DNA of 64,000 bases from Bdellovibrio bacteriovorus (GCF_001592735.1 NZ_LUKE01000001.1:2059184-2123183); one strand, 5' to 3'; shown: positions 1 through 9,706, counted from the first letter of the stretch. Made by a program: numbers and translations. Notes: generated from the letters alone by a model not told the origin.

Positions 1-1450
1 CGCCCACGGTCTCAAGCTTAGCTCCGGTGACAGCACCATTTGCAATTTCCGTCGTATTTACACCCCCGGCCGCAATCGAAATCGTTCCCGAGGTGGTGAT
101 GGATCCTCCATCCAATCCGGTTCCGGCCGTCACGGATGTCACGGTTCCGCTCCCCCCAGCCGACGGAAGAGCACTGCAAGACCAACCGTTAGAGGTGTTC
201 CACACCAAAATTTCATTATTGCTGCATGTCTTATTGAAAAACTGTGTTCCGTTACGGACGACCACACCGGAATTTGCCGTCATCGTACTGGCAAAATTGA
301 GATCAACGACCCCAATGGTTCCATCTAATATTTTGGCGCTGTTCACGGCGTCTGTCGCAATGGTGGCGGTGGAGGCCCCCGGCCCTGAAGCAGTTACATC
401 TCCCGTTAAGGAAGCAATACCTGTATTCGGGGTGGCTACCCACGACGCGTCGGTTCCATTGGTTTGCAAAAAGAGACCGGAATTACCTGTTTGATCAGGT
501 AAAAGATTGTTAAGAGCATTTGCTCTTGAAGTGGCGCCGGTTCCGCCTTTAGAAATGGGAACTGTGGAAAGTGTTAAGATAGATGAGCCCGCAGAAGAGG
601 TAACATCGCCGGAAAATGCGGGCAGAGATGAGCTTGGCAAAGATCCCGTGGTGAGATGACTGGCATCAAGATTGGTCAGATTAGAACCATCGATAATTGG
701 AAGCTTATTACCTGTCGCTACTTGAAGAATTTTTCCGGTCGTGGTCCCGACATCGACACTCAAGGTGCCTGAAGTGGTGATGGTACCACCCACCAGTCCT
801 GTGCCTCCGGTCACGCTTGTTACGGTCCCCGTGGTTCCTGTTGCGAGAGTTGCAGGAACGAATTTCGAACCGTCGAACGAAAGAACTTTTCCAACCGAAT
901 TGCCCGTTAAATCTACGGGTACGCCTTTGATTTTGTCGACGGAGGTCAAAGTTTGCGGCCCACTCACGTCACCTGATAACAAACCGGTAAAGCCCGTCGA
1001 GAATCCTGCGTAAGGAACTGTGCGGATTTCGGAGTCAGGAGAGATTAACCTCCATCCCCGCCCATCCCAGAAAGAAACTCTTAAAAGTCTTCCGGCGTGT
1101 AAAGGCAACGTGACAGTGGATCCACCTTGGCAGGAAAGGCTCACGCCATTACGTAAGGAATCTAAAACCGTGAATACCCCCGTAGCGGGAAAAGAACGAC
1201 TTCCAGATCCAATCGCGGTATCAAAAATACCCTTAGAGTGAGTCATGTCATAGCCGTCAACCTGTTCTTGGTACACCACGCATGCGCCGCTGGGATCAGT
1301 GATTTGAAAAATAAAACTCACACTGGGATATTCAAGGGGGCTTCCGTCACTTTTGATGATACGCCCTTGATAAGTAAGCAAGGCTGGCGTCGCGTATGCA
1401 GAGAAACTTAAAAGTAATGCACCTAAAACAAACGTCCCAAATTTGTCCAT
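1..1450 (-). CDS. Tail-fibre/adhesin-like secreted protein, N-terminal part (runs off left edge)
   Basis: Partial gene reading leftward from an ATG at 1448-1450, preceded by the ribosome site GAGGGAAC; 483 codons are open to the window edge. A signal peptide ending near SFSAYA is followed by the motif LLTYQGRI and a compact N-terminal domain of about 130 residues. The rest is low-complexity beta-rich sequence with Gly/Thr/Ser/Val repeats such as TGTVTSVTGGTGL and GTVTSVTAGTGLDGG, typical of trimeric phage-tail-fibre-like shafts. The signal peptide, TYQGR domain and fibre-repeat layout match the fibre proteins that Bdellovibrio deploys as mosaic trimeric adhesins for prey recognition; that assignment is inference from layout. 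The C-terminal tip, which would define the ligand, lies outside the window. A FliA-like promoter lies just upstream. Rightward open frames here are shadows. Confidence 0.82.
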   Translation of the reverse strand, partial: MDKFGTFVLGALLLSFSAYATPALLTYQGRIIKSDGSPLEYPSVSFIFQITDPSGACVVYQEQVDGYDMTHSKGIFDTAIGSGSRSFPATGVFTVLDSLRNGVSLSCQGGSTVTLPLHAGRLLRVSFWDGRGWRLISPDSEIRTVPYAGFSTGFTGLLSGDVSGPQTLTSVDKIKGVPVDLTGNSVGKVLSFDGSKFVPATLATGTTGTVTSVTGGTGLVGGTITTSGTLSVDVGTTTGKILQVATGNKLPIIDGSNLTNLDASHLTTGSLPSSSLPAFSGDVTSSAGSSILTLSTVPISKGGTGATSRANALNNLLPDQTGNSGLFLQTNGTDASWVATPNTGIASLTGDVTASGPGASTATIATDAVNSAKILDGTIGVVDLNFASTMTANSGVVVRNGTQFFNKTCSNNEILVWNTSNGWSCSALPSAGGSGTVTSVTAGTGLDGGSITTSGTISIAAGGVNTTEIANGAVTGAKLETVG

Positions 1451-1476
1451 GTTCCCTCGGCTTCCCAATGGACGTC

Positions 1477-1504
1477 TTATCGGAAGTAGGATTTTGAAAA
1501 TTGA
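1477..1504 (-). promoter_or_regulatory. Sigma-28 (FliA)-like promoter of the fibre gene
   Basis: On the minus strand: TCAATTTT, 12 nt, TCCGATAA, compared with the enteric FliA consensus TAAAGTTT-N11-GCCGATAA. The -10 box ends 26 nt before the ATG, leaving a leader of about 20 nt that contains the ribosome site. Spacing equals that of the similar sites at 29121 and 32201. Confidence 0.6.
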
Positions 1505-1619
1505 GAACTCAAATTATTTAGTGATGAGTTAAGGGTGCATATAGGGGACTTGAAATTTAAGAAAACAAATAGTGTTTACTCAAAAAAATATCAGCGAACA
1601 GGACTCCTTAAGTGGGCAG

Positions 1620-2261
1620 TTACTGCTGCAGATCCATGACATGGCTTAATTTCTTCTTCATCTCGGTGGGGTTAAGTGTTGTGAACAAAATCCCGGTAAT
1701 GTAACGAGCGTTGACTGAGTCCGTTTCGTTCTTTGTTTCTCGCAGCATGAGATAGATTGCTTCATGAAAAATAAGGGCGGCTTTATTTATAGCCGCAATT
1801 TTTGATGAATACCAAAGCTGTTCACTGATCAAAATCCGCCCGTCCACGGTGAAGTTCGCGAACTGGGTGTATTTTATGTTCTCGGTAAAACAAAAGTCGT
1901 AACCGGGCTCGATGCGATTGTAAATATCTTCAATGGAGCGAAGTTTCGCATCAACGAAGTGAATATTTTTCTGAACTCTCTCAAGATAGGGCCTCAATAA
2001 ACTGTCTATTTGGGGCAGGTTTTCTTGTAACCACTTTTGACGGGATTTCAAGACACTTTCAGGAGTGTCTGAATACTGCCCTAAAATAACCGGCAACTCA
2101 AATTCGTTGCTTGCTTCATAAAGATCTACCAGAACGCCAAATTGCATTTCACCTTGAGCGTCATGACAAGTCCAAAGCCCCCCCCCGTTGCCAATCACCC
2201 GAGGGCCGGCGAATAAGGAAGCAGAATGCAAAAGTGTAAACAGAATTAAGACAAGTTTCAT
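1620..2261 (-). CDS. Secreted protein of unknown function with GNGGG and HEAIY motifs
   Basis: 213 residues with a clear signal peptide (cleavage near SLFAG). The mature protein begins with a RVIGNGGGLW segment, and a late helix carries FHEAIYLMLRE. Small exported proteins combining GNGGG with HEAxY are, as I recall, common in Bdellovibrio-type genomes, but I know no function. HEAIY is not a HExxH zinc motif, so I do not call a peptidase. The ATG overlaps the stop of the TIGR02147-type regulator gene by 4 bp (ATGA), so the two are translationally coupled. Confidence 0.8.
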   Translation of the reverse strand: MKLVLILFTLLHSASLFAGPRVIGNGGGLWTCHDAQGEMQFGVLVDLYEASNEFELPVILGQYSDTPESVLKSRQKWLQENLPQIDSLLRPYLERVQKNIHFVDAKLRSIEDIYNRIEPGYDFCFTENIKYTQFANFTVDGRILISEQLWYSSKIAAINKAALIFHEAIYLMLRETKNETDSVNARYITGILFTTLNPTEMKKKLSHVMDLQQ

Positions 2262-3091
2262 TTGTGATCACCTACGGGTAAATCTGTGCGAAAGAATTGC
2301 AGAGAGAGCTGATAAACGGAATCTTTTTCCGCATCTTGCTCATAAAAACGAGACGCAAACTGAGTTTGAAATTCGCGAAGGGCCTCTTTGGCTTCGGCCA
2401 CCTTCTTTTCATTGAAAGCAAAGGTCATGCTCATGTATTCACGTTTCATCACATCGTCGCGTACCAAGGCTTTAGCCGCTTCCGTCAGAACACTGCGATG
2501 AAAATCCTTGATTGCTGGCGAAGGTACATCGAAAGAAGACTGCGATTCCGCATGTCGGGCGGTATATTTTTGATCGATGATTTCAACCATCTTTAAAGAA
2601 ATCAACTGCGAAACAATTTTATCGGTAGCCATAGTGGAAAGTCCTAACCTTCGCGCAAACCACGTGATTGAGTGGTCACAGTCCTTTAATTCTAAAAGCT
2701 CAAGAAAAGTTAGATAGTGCCAACTGCGGATGACTTCGATTTCATTGCCCGCGAATTTTACTGTATTGTCCTGTCGCTTTTTCAAATTTTCTAACTCAGC
2801 CGCCGCGCCTTTTCTTTTTGTGGCCGATCGGCCGTGAGCCCCCACCGCACTCAGAACAAAAAATTTCTTGTTCTCAGCGTCGAGCTGAAGCTTTTTAGCA
2901 ATATTTCCCGCTTTTTTATCTGAGATGCCTTTAAGGCCACGTAATAAGTTCGACAATAAAGACGGGCTGATTTCCAAGTACTTGGCAAACGCCCGCAAAG
3001 AATAGGAAGGATTTTTTTTGCGACGTAAATTCAGTTCATCTTTAAGTACTTTAATATGATATTGCAGATTTTTACCGGTCATTCGCAGCAT
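2258..3091 (-). CDS. TIGR02147-type (DUF4423) regulatory protein
   Basis: 277 residues. Residues 1-60 form a helix-turn-helix-like segment (SLRAFAKYLEISPSLLSNLL), followed by a basic linker (AHGRSATKRKG). The C-terminal half contains a second winged-helix-like region (ITWFARRLGLSTMATDKIV) and the MTFAFNEKK strand typical of TIGR02147/DUF4423 proteins, a group expanded in Fibrobacter and Bdellovibrio. These are presumed transcription regulators with no known ligand. It is first in a two-gene operon with the secreted GNGGG protein, suggesting control of, or co-expression with, that protein. No good ribosome site distinguishes Met1 from Met4. Confidence 0.82.
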   Translation of the reverse strand: MLRMTGKNLQYHIKVLKDELNLRRKKNPSYSLRAFAKYLEISPSLLSNLLRGLKGISDKKAGNIAKKLQLDAENKKFFVLSAVGAHGRSATKRKGAAAELENLKKRQDNTVKFAGNEIEVIRSWHYLTFLELLELKDCDHSITWFARRLGLSTMATDKIVSQLISLKMVEIIDQKYTARHAESQSSFDVPSPAIKDFHRSVLTEAAKALVRDDVMKREYMSMTFAFNEKKVAEAKEALREFQTQFASRFYEQDAEKDSVYQLSLQFFRTDLPVGDHK

Positions 3092-3187
3092 TCTAGTAAA
3101 AAAATATTCAGAATCACAATAGGATTAAGAGTTCTGCCTGTGCGTCAAAACAGGATTGTTCTCTGAGCGACAACTCCGAGAACGGTG

Positions 3188-5749
3188 TTACAGCGAACGC
3201 AGGCTCGCCAACCATGGCGCAGCGATTTTTTCTAATTGAATCTGACTTGCGCGAGGTAAGTGCGGCTTTAGCTCCATTAAGGCGAGTAAGGTATTTACCT
3301 TCATCGGGAAATCCAAAGCCGATTTATCACCGTTGAGGTAAAATTTTTCTTGGCCATCGAAGAGCTGTTTGTTCATCGCAAAATAGATTTCTTGGGCCGA
3401 CCAAATATAGGCATCAATTTTAGAAATCTGCCAAGCCTTAAGCAGGGCGCGGATCGAGATTACCTGTTCTTCAACATTGTAAACCGGGTTGTTCGAGCGA
3501 GTCATTTGATGCAAATAGTATTGCGATTGAATCAATGCATTTTCTGAAACCAACTGATTGGAAATAAAATTAGCTAAGGCCACGACCAGAAGCTTTAAAT
3601 CGGCTCGCCCTTGGCGAAGCAAGCTGAGCGGTGTATCGCCGTTGGCGTCTTTTTCTAAAAGTAGAGGGGAACGAGTGTTCTCAAGTCCTTCTGTCGCCTC
3701 TAGAAACGTGGCAATGGCGACCAAAAACTGCGCGACGTCTTTAGAACGCACGATGTTTGATTTTTTACCATCTTTAATATCTACGATACCGCCCATGACG
3801 GCCGTTTCGTCACTGGTTGAATATTGATCGGCCCACACGATGTTATTATCAACGCTGACCAAGAAAACCGGTGTCGCCCGTTTTGTGATGTCTTGTAAAA
3901 GGACGGCCACGTCAGCGATGTTTAAGGCAAAAAGCATATCTTTAGGAAATAAAGATCGATTCAAGGCTTCGGACTGAATTTCATTTGTCAGTTCTTGGGC
4001 CTTGATATGACCCACTAAATGGTCATAGCTCGTGTTTTTCCAGTCAGCCGTGATGCGCAACATTTCACTTAGGCCTTTAATTTGATCCGCAAAGGCACTG
4101 GCCGAAAAATCTTTGGCGTAAGTGATATTTTGATTCGCGTGAAAGGCATCACGCAATTTAATTTTATCGGGAATACGGTAAGAATTTAAGTTCGCTGAAA
4201 AGTTCATAAGATCCAGCGGTGTCTTTTCATGACCTACGGGTGAAAGCAATGCCGGGATCAGCTTGTCATTTGTATCGCGGTAGCCACCGATACTGATTAA
4301 TTTATTGATTTGTGAAAGGGCGGATTGAAAAGCCAAAGAATCGCCAGAGGGACTGTGGGCCATTAACAGAGAATTCACCGACATTGAAGTTCCGGCGGTC
4401 GGAGCTTTTAAATCTTCCACCGCCCCGGAAGCTTGTAAAGATAAACCACTGCCGGATTTTAAATTAATTTGAATGTTAGAGGTTTCAAATCCATAAATTT
4501 TCCCTCCTTGAGAAGGCATTTTGCCTTTGCCCCAAGAAGACAACAGCGTTCCGAAATAACCTGGATAGTCTTTTTGTACTGACGACAATCGAGAGGCTTC
4601 TTTCATTAAGCCCGCATCGATACGTTGAGCGAAAATTCCCGGTATCTGTGGTAAATAGGATTGAGCATAACGACGAACGTCGGTCAAAACGTAGGCTTTG
4701 GTCTTTACATTCATTTCGTTTTGCAATTGCGAAATACCGTATTTTTTAATTTCTGGCAGGATGAATAGCTTTTTAGCGATGCCGTTAAACAGGCCACCCG
4801 AACAACCTTCTGTGCGCAAGCATTGGAGGTCTTTGTCGGACTGCTTACTTAAGAAATCATACAAAGAAGAACTTAAGGGTTTAAAATAAGAAGCTCGTTC
4901 TTGTGCGCTTAGCATGCGCCAAACATCCACCAAAACAGTCAGTCCCCCTTGGGCATCTTTGGCCGCATCAATGCTGCGACCTAACTGGCGACCTTGCTGT
5001 AAACTTGTGCGCAATGTTTTTGGAACTTCAAATCCAAATTGCGCTAAAGCTTCATCCAAGGCTTTAAGTGTTTGACTTAGGCTGCGTGCCTCATCCAGTC
5101 GGACGATGGACTTTTGCGCTTGTTGAAACATGGGGGTTGTTTGTTTTTTTAATTCGGCCGAAACGCCTTCGCTGATAATAGCGGGCAGATTCATCTGTGG
5201 AATTGCTTTTAGGACATTTTGGGTGAAATCTTCGACCTGTTGCAAAGCCGTACCCAATGGCGTGGGCTTTGCTGGCCATGGATGCCTTTTTCCCATGTTT
5301 AAGATGGTGCTGTTCAAAGTCTTTCTTGAAGCGGCTAACTCGTCGGCAACTTGATTTAAGCTGCCCATGACTTCGGTCTGAGTATACGCTGCCGCCATCG
5401 CCGCAAACGGGGATTGCGCCATATCCACATAACTTGTTACTTGTGGCTGTTGATAAAAATGACGAATCCAAGAAACGCCTTTTTGGCTAAGGTCACTGTC
5501 TTGCAGCGCTTGTCCTAAAAGGACGATATTTTCTGCTTGGCGGAAATAGCTGTCAGTGGAAACGACGCCTTGCCAAGAAAGTTGTACTGGTTCATTTTCA
5601 AAGGCACGTAAGTCCGAACTTAGATCAATATCTTGAGTCTTTGGACCGAAACCTTGTTTGGCTTGTCCGAAATCGCGCTCTTCCACGGCGGGCGCGCACG
5701 CGGATAAAATGAAGATGCTAAAAATGATGAGTTGAAATGTCTTTTTCAT
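3188..5749 (-). CDS. Large lipoprotein of unknown function
   Basis: 853 residues with lipoprotein signal (lipobox LSAC, Cys near 18). AAAGGAT precedes the ATG by a few bases. The mature part is mostly alpha-helical, soluble and poor in cysteine; I recognise no catalytic motif or family. The order of genes (outer-membrane protein upstream, then this lipoprotein 75 bp later on the same strand) suggests an envelope complex, as an inference. It is probably anchored in the outer membrane facing the periplasm, because there is no Asp at +2 after the lipid Cys (CAPA). Confidence 0.75.
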   Translation of the reverse strand: MKKTFQLIIFSIFILSACAPAVEERDFGQAKQGFGPKTQDIDLSSDLRAFENEPVQLSWQGVVSTDSYFRQAENIVLLGQALQDSDLSQKGVSWIRHFYQQPQVTSYVDMAQSPFAAMAAAYTQTEVMGSLNQVADELAASRKTLNSTILNMGKRHPWPAKPTPLGTALQQVEDFTQNVLKAIPQMNLPAIISEGVSAELKKQTTPMFQQAQKSIVRLDEARSLSQTLKALDEALAQFGFEVPKTLRTSLQQGRQLGRSIDAAKDAQGGLTVLVDVWRMLSAQERASYFKPLSSSLYDFLSKQSDKDLQCLRTEGCSGGLFNGIAKKLFILPEIKKYGISQLQNEMNVKTKAYVLTDVRRYAQSYLPQIPGIFAQRIDAGLMKEASRLSSVQKDYPGYFGTLLSSWGKGKMPSQGGKIYGFETSNIQINLKSGSGLSLQASGAVEDLKAPTAGTSMSVNSLLMAHSPSGDSLAFQSALSQINKLISIGGYRDTNDKLIPALLSPVGHEKTPLDLMNFSANLNSYRIPDKIKLRDAFHANQNITYAKDFSASAFADQIKGLSEMLRITADWKNTSYDHLVGHIKAQELTNEIQSEALNRSLFPKDMLFALNIADVAVLLQDITKRATPVFLVSVDNNIVWADQYSTSDETAVMGGIVDIKDGKKSNIVRSKDVAQFLVAIATFLEATEGLENTRSPLLLEKDANGDTPLSLLRQGRADLKLLVVALANFISNQLVSENALIQSQYYLHQMTRSNNPVYNVEEQVISIRALLKAWQISKIDAYIWSAQEIYFAMNKQLFDGQEKFYLNGDKSALDFPMKVNTLLALMELKPHLPRASQIQLEKIAAPWLASLRSL

Positions 5750-5785
5750 TTTATCCTTTCTTTAAGTCCAGCTCAATCCAGCTCC

Positions 5786-5801
5786 GCGGCCCCCTGGCCG
5801 C
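5786..5801. other. Intercistronic GC hairpin
   Basis: GCGGCC-CCCT-GGCCGC, a perfect 6-bp stem with a 4-nt loop, between the outer-membrane protein gene and the downstream large lipoprotein gene. No U-run follows on either strand, so it is more likely an mRNA processing or stabilising hairpin than a terminator. Confidence 0.5.
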
Positions 5802-5824
5802 TGCGCCTCTTGCCCACGGGGCGG

Positions 5825-7042
5825 CTAAAAAAACATCATGACGTTAAGTTCTTGTACTAACTGCCGCTCAACGTTGACTCCGGAGATCACGTCAGAAACC
5901 TCTAGCGAAACGATCATTGGCAAAACGGCAGACTTTTTAAAATACGATTTTACCGAGCTGTATGAGATCTCACCTTTAACGCGTTGGAACTGCGTGCGGG
6001 TGTTTGTGGCAAGTAAATCATAGCGAGAATTTTTGGAGCCTTTGAATTGATCGGCCTCTTTGGCGTTAATGTCGTATCCCGCACCCAGCGTCCAAGAATC
6101 AGAAGCTTCGTAAAAAAGATTTCCGCCGACGGTGGCCGTGTTGCCGATGTGACGGGTCACGTTTTCTTTGCTGGAGGCATCCGGCAGTGAGTCGTCGGCG
6201 TCTAATGGAACACGCATGGTGATGTCGTCAGGAATATTAAAGATATAGGAAGCGTAAGGAACCGCGATAAATCCACCACCTAAACGTTGAGAGAACGCAA
6301 AAGTGTTGTTGATGTTGGTACGGCCAAAGATATTTAAAGCCGCCAAGTCATCGGCATCATATTTAGGGCCTGTTGGTAAGGTTAGCTGCGCCTGATAGAT
6401 CAAAGCTTTGTCCGCGGTTTCAAAGAATTTATAGATACTCGCAACTTGAATATCTCCTAAGAAAGACTCGTTGCGATTATTAAGATCTTTATAGCCTTTA
6501 TTTTTTAATGTCTGACGAGCCGCTTGGCCCAGATCCGTATTTAATGCTTCATCCAATTCCGGGCTGATGCCTTTAAATTGCGAACGGTAATATTCGATAT
6601 TTGAAAACTGCTGAGATAGTGAAATGTCATTCTTATAAGACACAACCGGTAAACCGACGCCCAATGTCCATTGCTTTGTGATACCGCGAGCAAATATCGG
6701 AGCGAAATATTTAACTTGTGGTTTTGTGTCGACACGCAAAACACCAAGATTAAAATCATCACCCAGTTTGTGAGCACCGAAACGATTTAAGGCATCCACC
6801 AAACGTTTAGCGTCAGGATTGTATCTAGATAAAGTGGCTGAATCGAAAACGACAGAACGATAGTCGCCTAACTTCATCAGGCGGCCGTCTTCGGTGTATT
6901 TTTGATCAATGCCATCAATAGAGCCGAAGCGAAAAGACGGACTATTGATGTTTGCGGGAAGCGTGCTAGTTGACGTCAGGGCGTGGGCGCATACTGACAC
7001 CATGATCGTATAAAATACTGAAATTGCTAAGAAGATCCTCAC
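5825..7042 (-). CDS. Predicted outer-membrane beta-barrel protein
   Basis: 405 residues from a GTG start with AGAGG about 6 nt upstream. A signal peptide (cleavage near CAHA) is followed by alternating amphipathic strands: VKYFAPIFARGITKQWTLGVGLPVVSYK, split here as YFAPIFARGITKQWTLG and VGLPVVSYK; YKFFETADKALIYQAQLTLP; WTLGAGYDINAKEADQF. The last residues are aromatic (VMMFF), as expected of a barrel recognised by BamA. The layout resembles MetaPathway/phenol-degradation-type barrels found in many proteobacteria, but I cannot name the family with certainty. The gene sits between two lipoprotein genes on the same strand. Confidence 0.7.
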   Translation of the reverse strand: MRIFLAISVFYTIMVSVCAHALTSTSTLPANINSPSFRFGSIDGIDQKYTEDGRLMKLGDYRSVVFDSATLSRYNPDAKRLVDALNRFGAHKLGDDFNLGVLRVDTKPQVKYFAPIFARGITKQWTLGVGLPVVSYKNDISLSQQFSNIEYYRSQFKGISPELDEALNTDLGQAARQTLKNKGYKDLNNRNESFLGDIQVASIYKFFETADKALIYQAQLTLPTGPKYDADDLAALNIFGRTNINNTFAFSQRLGGGFIAVPYASYIFNIPDDITMRVPLDADDSLPDASSKENVTRHIGNTATVGGNLFYEASDSWTLGAGYDINAKEADQFKGSKNSRYDLLATNTRTQFQRVKGEISYSSVKSYFKKSAVLPMIVSLEVSDVISGVNVERQLVQELNVMMFF

Positions 7043-7244
7043 CCTAAACCTCTTAAATTTCTACGTTCAAACTAGGCAAGTAAGGCTAAAGCCAAATACG
7101 TGCCAAAGCTCGCAGTGGCGTTTTGAACACTTCGAGATGTCTACGAGGGTGATGAAAAGAAATTGGTACAAGAGGTGTAAAACAAATCTTCAGATTTAGT
7201 ATTTGCTCTTGAAACTAGAGCGAACTCTCTACTTATCAGGATTT

Positions 7245-7907
7245 CTATAAAATTCCTGTGCGTGATAAAATCAAACCGCTGGATTTTTTCGCCAGGCCTG
7301 TGAAGTTTTCTTTATAAGAGTCTATAAGGTTTTTCGAGACGGCAACGTTTGTGCATTTCTTGCCGGTATTAAAACTTAAATCTGTCGGAGAAAGTTGTAC
7401 GCGGCGTACAACTTCCTGCTTTTTAACGTCCCAAAGCTCACTTGAAAGTAAGAAATAACCTTGCAGTTCTGCCTTGGCTTCGCTGCGCGCACAGTACAAG
7501 CCATAGCCAGGAGTATAGCTAGCAAACATAGGATGAGGAGACGGATGAATAACTAAAAGATATTCGGCGTTTTGGGCGCTGGCTTGATCCAAAAAATATT
7601 TTTCTAATGTTTGATATCGATTTCCTAAATAAATATCTTTTAAGGCCAATGCTTGTTCGCGTTCTGCGGTGACAATTTTGCTGTCAACTTGCAATTCAAA
7701 AGAGTTTTTGTTCGAGCTTTTGAGGGAGACCAAAGTTTCCTGGGTGATAACCTGATCGGTGTTCGTCAGAGGATTTGTCGGAGCATCCATCACCGAAATC
7801 ACCGCGATGTTATTAAAATTCTTCGGATCATTAGCGGTTGTTGTTTTTTGCGAAGCGCAGCCAAAAGTAAATATGCAGATCAAAAATGCTAAAGGTAGAT
7901 TCTTCAT
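7245..7907 (-). CDS. Small lipoprotein of unknown function
   Basis: 220 residues with a lipoprotein signal (lipobox FGCASQ, Cys near 17). The mature part has mixed alpha/beta composition, with strands such as NNIAVISVMD and EYLLVIHPSPHP. That arrangement recalls outer-membrane assembly-type lipoproteins that sense or report stress, but no family can be named. About 200 bp separate it from the next gene downstream, so it may end a transcript that includes the aminopeptidase-like gene 62 bp upstream. Confidence 0.7.
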   Translation of the reverse strand: MKNLPLAFLICIFTFGCASQKTTTANDPKNFNNIAVISVMDAPTNPLTNTDQVITQETLVSLKSSNKNSFELQVDSKIVTAEREQALALKDIYLGNRYQTLEKYFLDQASAQNAEYLLVIHPSPHPMFASYTPGYGLYCARSEAKAELQGYFLLSSELWDVKKQEVVRRVQLSPTDLSFNTGKKCTNVAVSKNLIDSYKENFTGLAKKSSGLILSRTGIL

Positions 7908-7969
7908 GGCAACCTCTCTCGGGAGTTACCGATCAAGAATATTCTTTTTTAGATTTCAAGTCTACAGGA

Positions 7970-9043
7970 CTAGATGGAATTTGTCGCTGGTAGGGTTGAC
8001 TCTGAAATGAGCTTTTTTAGCGCCGTGGCAGGGTCTTGTGCGGACTCTAAGTTTTTGCAACGTTGAATGAATTCTGAAAAATTCCGTCCCGACAACTCAT
8101 ACAGCTTTTCAAAGTCGCTCAAGTCCTGCATATAGGTTTTATACAAAAGCAGACGGGCATTGTTGAGTTTGAGCTCTGGAAAATGATCAAAATTCTTAGT
8201 TTTAAGGCGAGGCTTTAAATTTTTGGTAAAGCGTTCTTGGATTTGACGGATGCGCGCGACACGATTTTCTTCGACTCGATCGGAAGCTTTTAAACTTTGG
8301 TACCAAACTTTAAGTTCATCCAGTTCGGCAGAAATGAATTCTGAAAAAAGTTTGCTGTCTTCACCTTCGTCTTTCAGCTGCTTCAGTGTCGGGGATTCTA
8401 AGCCTTCTTTTTTTTGATAAAAAAGCTCAGCCCCCTTTGTGCCGGTGAATGTGGCAAGACGTTCATTGAAATCGGCCTCATGCTTGATGAATAAGGTGGC
8501 ATGCACGGTTTCATGAATGATGGTGTTAACCAAATCATAATCGTCATAGCGAAGCATGGAGCTTAAAATGGGATCATTAAACCAGCCCAAGGTGCTATAT
8601 GCCGAAACGCCGCGCATGTAGGTGTCTAACCCTTTGCCCTGCATTTCTTTTTCTTCTTCTAAAGCATCCGGTTCGCTGAAGTAACCTTTATAAGGCATTT
8701 TTCCCATAAACGGATAAGACCACTGATAGGTTTTTAATTCCCATTTTTCGGCGGCACTCACCACATAGGTGACATAGGGGCGACCTAGTTCGACATAAGA
8801 GGTGTAATTTTTGGTGGGCTTTAGGTGAAGATCTTTTTCCGCGAACTCACGCGCCTCAAGCGCCAAGCGCAGTTTTGATTTTTTTTCTTCTTCAAGCTTT
8901 GGGTCGGCCAAGGCTTCGTTGATGGGAACGCGGCTATGAAGCAGCTTCATTTGTCCCACGCCGGATTTCATAATGTAACCTAACTGGCAACCACTTAAGA
9001 CGAACATCAAAGATGAAAGAGCCAGCAGAGATTTTTTGTTCAT
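7970..9043 (-). CDS. Predicted zinc aminopeptidase lipoprotein (COG4324 / Aminopep family)
   Basis: 357 residues; lipobox LSGC (Cys near 19). The key signature is HETVH within IIHETVHATLF, followed by NERLATFTG: the two histidines plus the Glu of NERLA form a gluzincin-type zinc site, and the Glu of HExxH is the general base. This matches Pfam 'Putative aminopeptidase' (PF10023), a family of bacterial lipoproteins without a well-defined substrate. The conserved GVSAYSTLGWFNDPILSSM stretch before the zinc motif is also family-like. The ATG overlaps the preceding stop (TAATG), so it is coupled to the small barrel gene. Confidence 0.85.
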   Translation of the reverse strand: MNKKSLLALSSLMFVLSGCQLGYIMKSGVGQMKLLHSRVPINEALADPKLEEEKKSKLRLALEAREFAEKDLHLKPTKNYTSYVELGRPYVTYVVSAAEKWELKTYQWSYPFMGKMPYKGYFSEPDALEEEKEMQGKGLDTYMRGVSAYSTLGWFNDPILSSMLRYDDYDLVNTIIHETVHATLFIKHEADFNERLATFTGTKGAELFYQKKEGLESPTLKQLKDEGEDSKLFSEFISAELDELKVWYQSLKASDRVEENRVARIRQIQERFTKNLKPRLKTKNFDHFPELKLNNARLLLYKTYMQDLSDFEKLYELSGRNFSEFIQRCKNLESAQDPATALKKLISESTLPATNSI

Positions 9044-9615
9044 TACAGAATCCAGGTCACTCCGGCACGGATGGAGGAGTCATCCGTTTGGGCGCCACCA
9101 TCAAGGGGCGTTTTCCAAACATCGTAACTGAATTTTAAACCGAAAGTTTCTGTCAGTTGAATTTTCATGCCGGCCCCGTAACTGGGAACCGTGGCTGTTT
9201 CCGGGTCAATAGAAGCTGTTCCCGCACCTTCAATCACCGCCGTCTGACTGCGTTTGATTTGCGCGCCTCCGCCTTTGACGTAGGGTTGGAAAAGGGCTTT
9301 CTTATCGGCAAAGGCCAAAATTAAGTCAGCGCCCAGAATTTGGGATTTTTGAGTCGTGGTACGGCGAGGATCCGTTAAGCTTGCTTTTTCTTTTTTAACG
9401 CCGGTGGCATCAGTGTAGCTCAGCTCTAATGCCATGCGCTCTAAGAAGTAAATTGAAAGAGAACCCGTGATGGATTCCGTATCAAAAGAGTTTTCTTGGT
9501 CAAACGTGGTCGTTTTTCTGCCATAAGAGGCGCCCAGCTCGGTATAGAAAGCATGCGCGTAAGAACTTAGAGTCATCGTTGCCAGTAAGCCAAGTGTAGA
9601 AATGATTTTATTCAT
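9043..9615 (-). CDS. Small outer-membrane beta-barrel protein (OmpA/OmpX-like fold)
   Basis: 190 residues from the Met that begins a standard signal peptide (MNKIISTLGLLATM, cleavage near YAHA). Upstream in-frame starts at 9624 and 9651 are possible; none has a strong ribosome site. About eight predicted strands alternate hydrophobic residues (FGLKFSYDVWK, SIRAGVTWIL) and the chain ends in an aliphatic/aromatic strand, as in OmpW/OmpX-size barrels. First gene of a coupled pair with the aminopeptidase-like lipoprotein. Function unknown. Confidence 0.72.
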   Translation of the reverse strand: MNKIISTLGLLATMTLSSYAHAFYTELGASYGRKTTTFDQENSFDTESITGSLSIYFLERMALELSYTDATGVKKEKASLTDPRRTTTQKSQILGADLILAFADKKALFQPYVKGGGAQIKRSQTAVIEGAGTASIDPETATVPSYGAGMKIQLTETFGLKFSYDVWKTPLDGGAQTDDSSIRAGVTWIL

Positions 9616-9706
9616 ATCCATCATATTACCAGGGCTCGTGGCGCATGACATGATTCTCGAGCATCTCTGGACTTAAGCAACTAGACTAAGGTAGTTTAGA
9701 GCCATT

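Noticed and set aside
27-1241. Three plus-strand open frames (27-494, 741-1013, 1020-1241)
   Set aside because: They lie opposite the strongly supported minus-strand fibre gene, have no ribosome sites or signal peptides, and mirror its Gly/Thr/Val repeats as Pro/Val-rich sequence.
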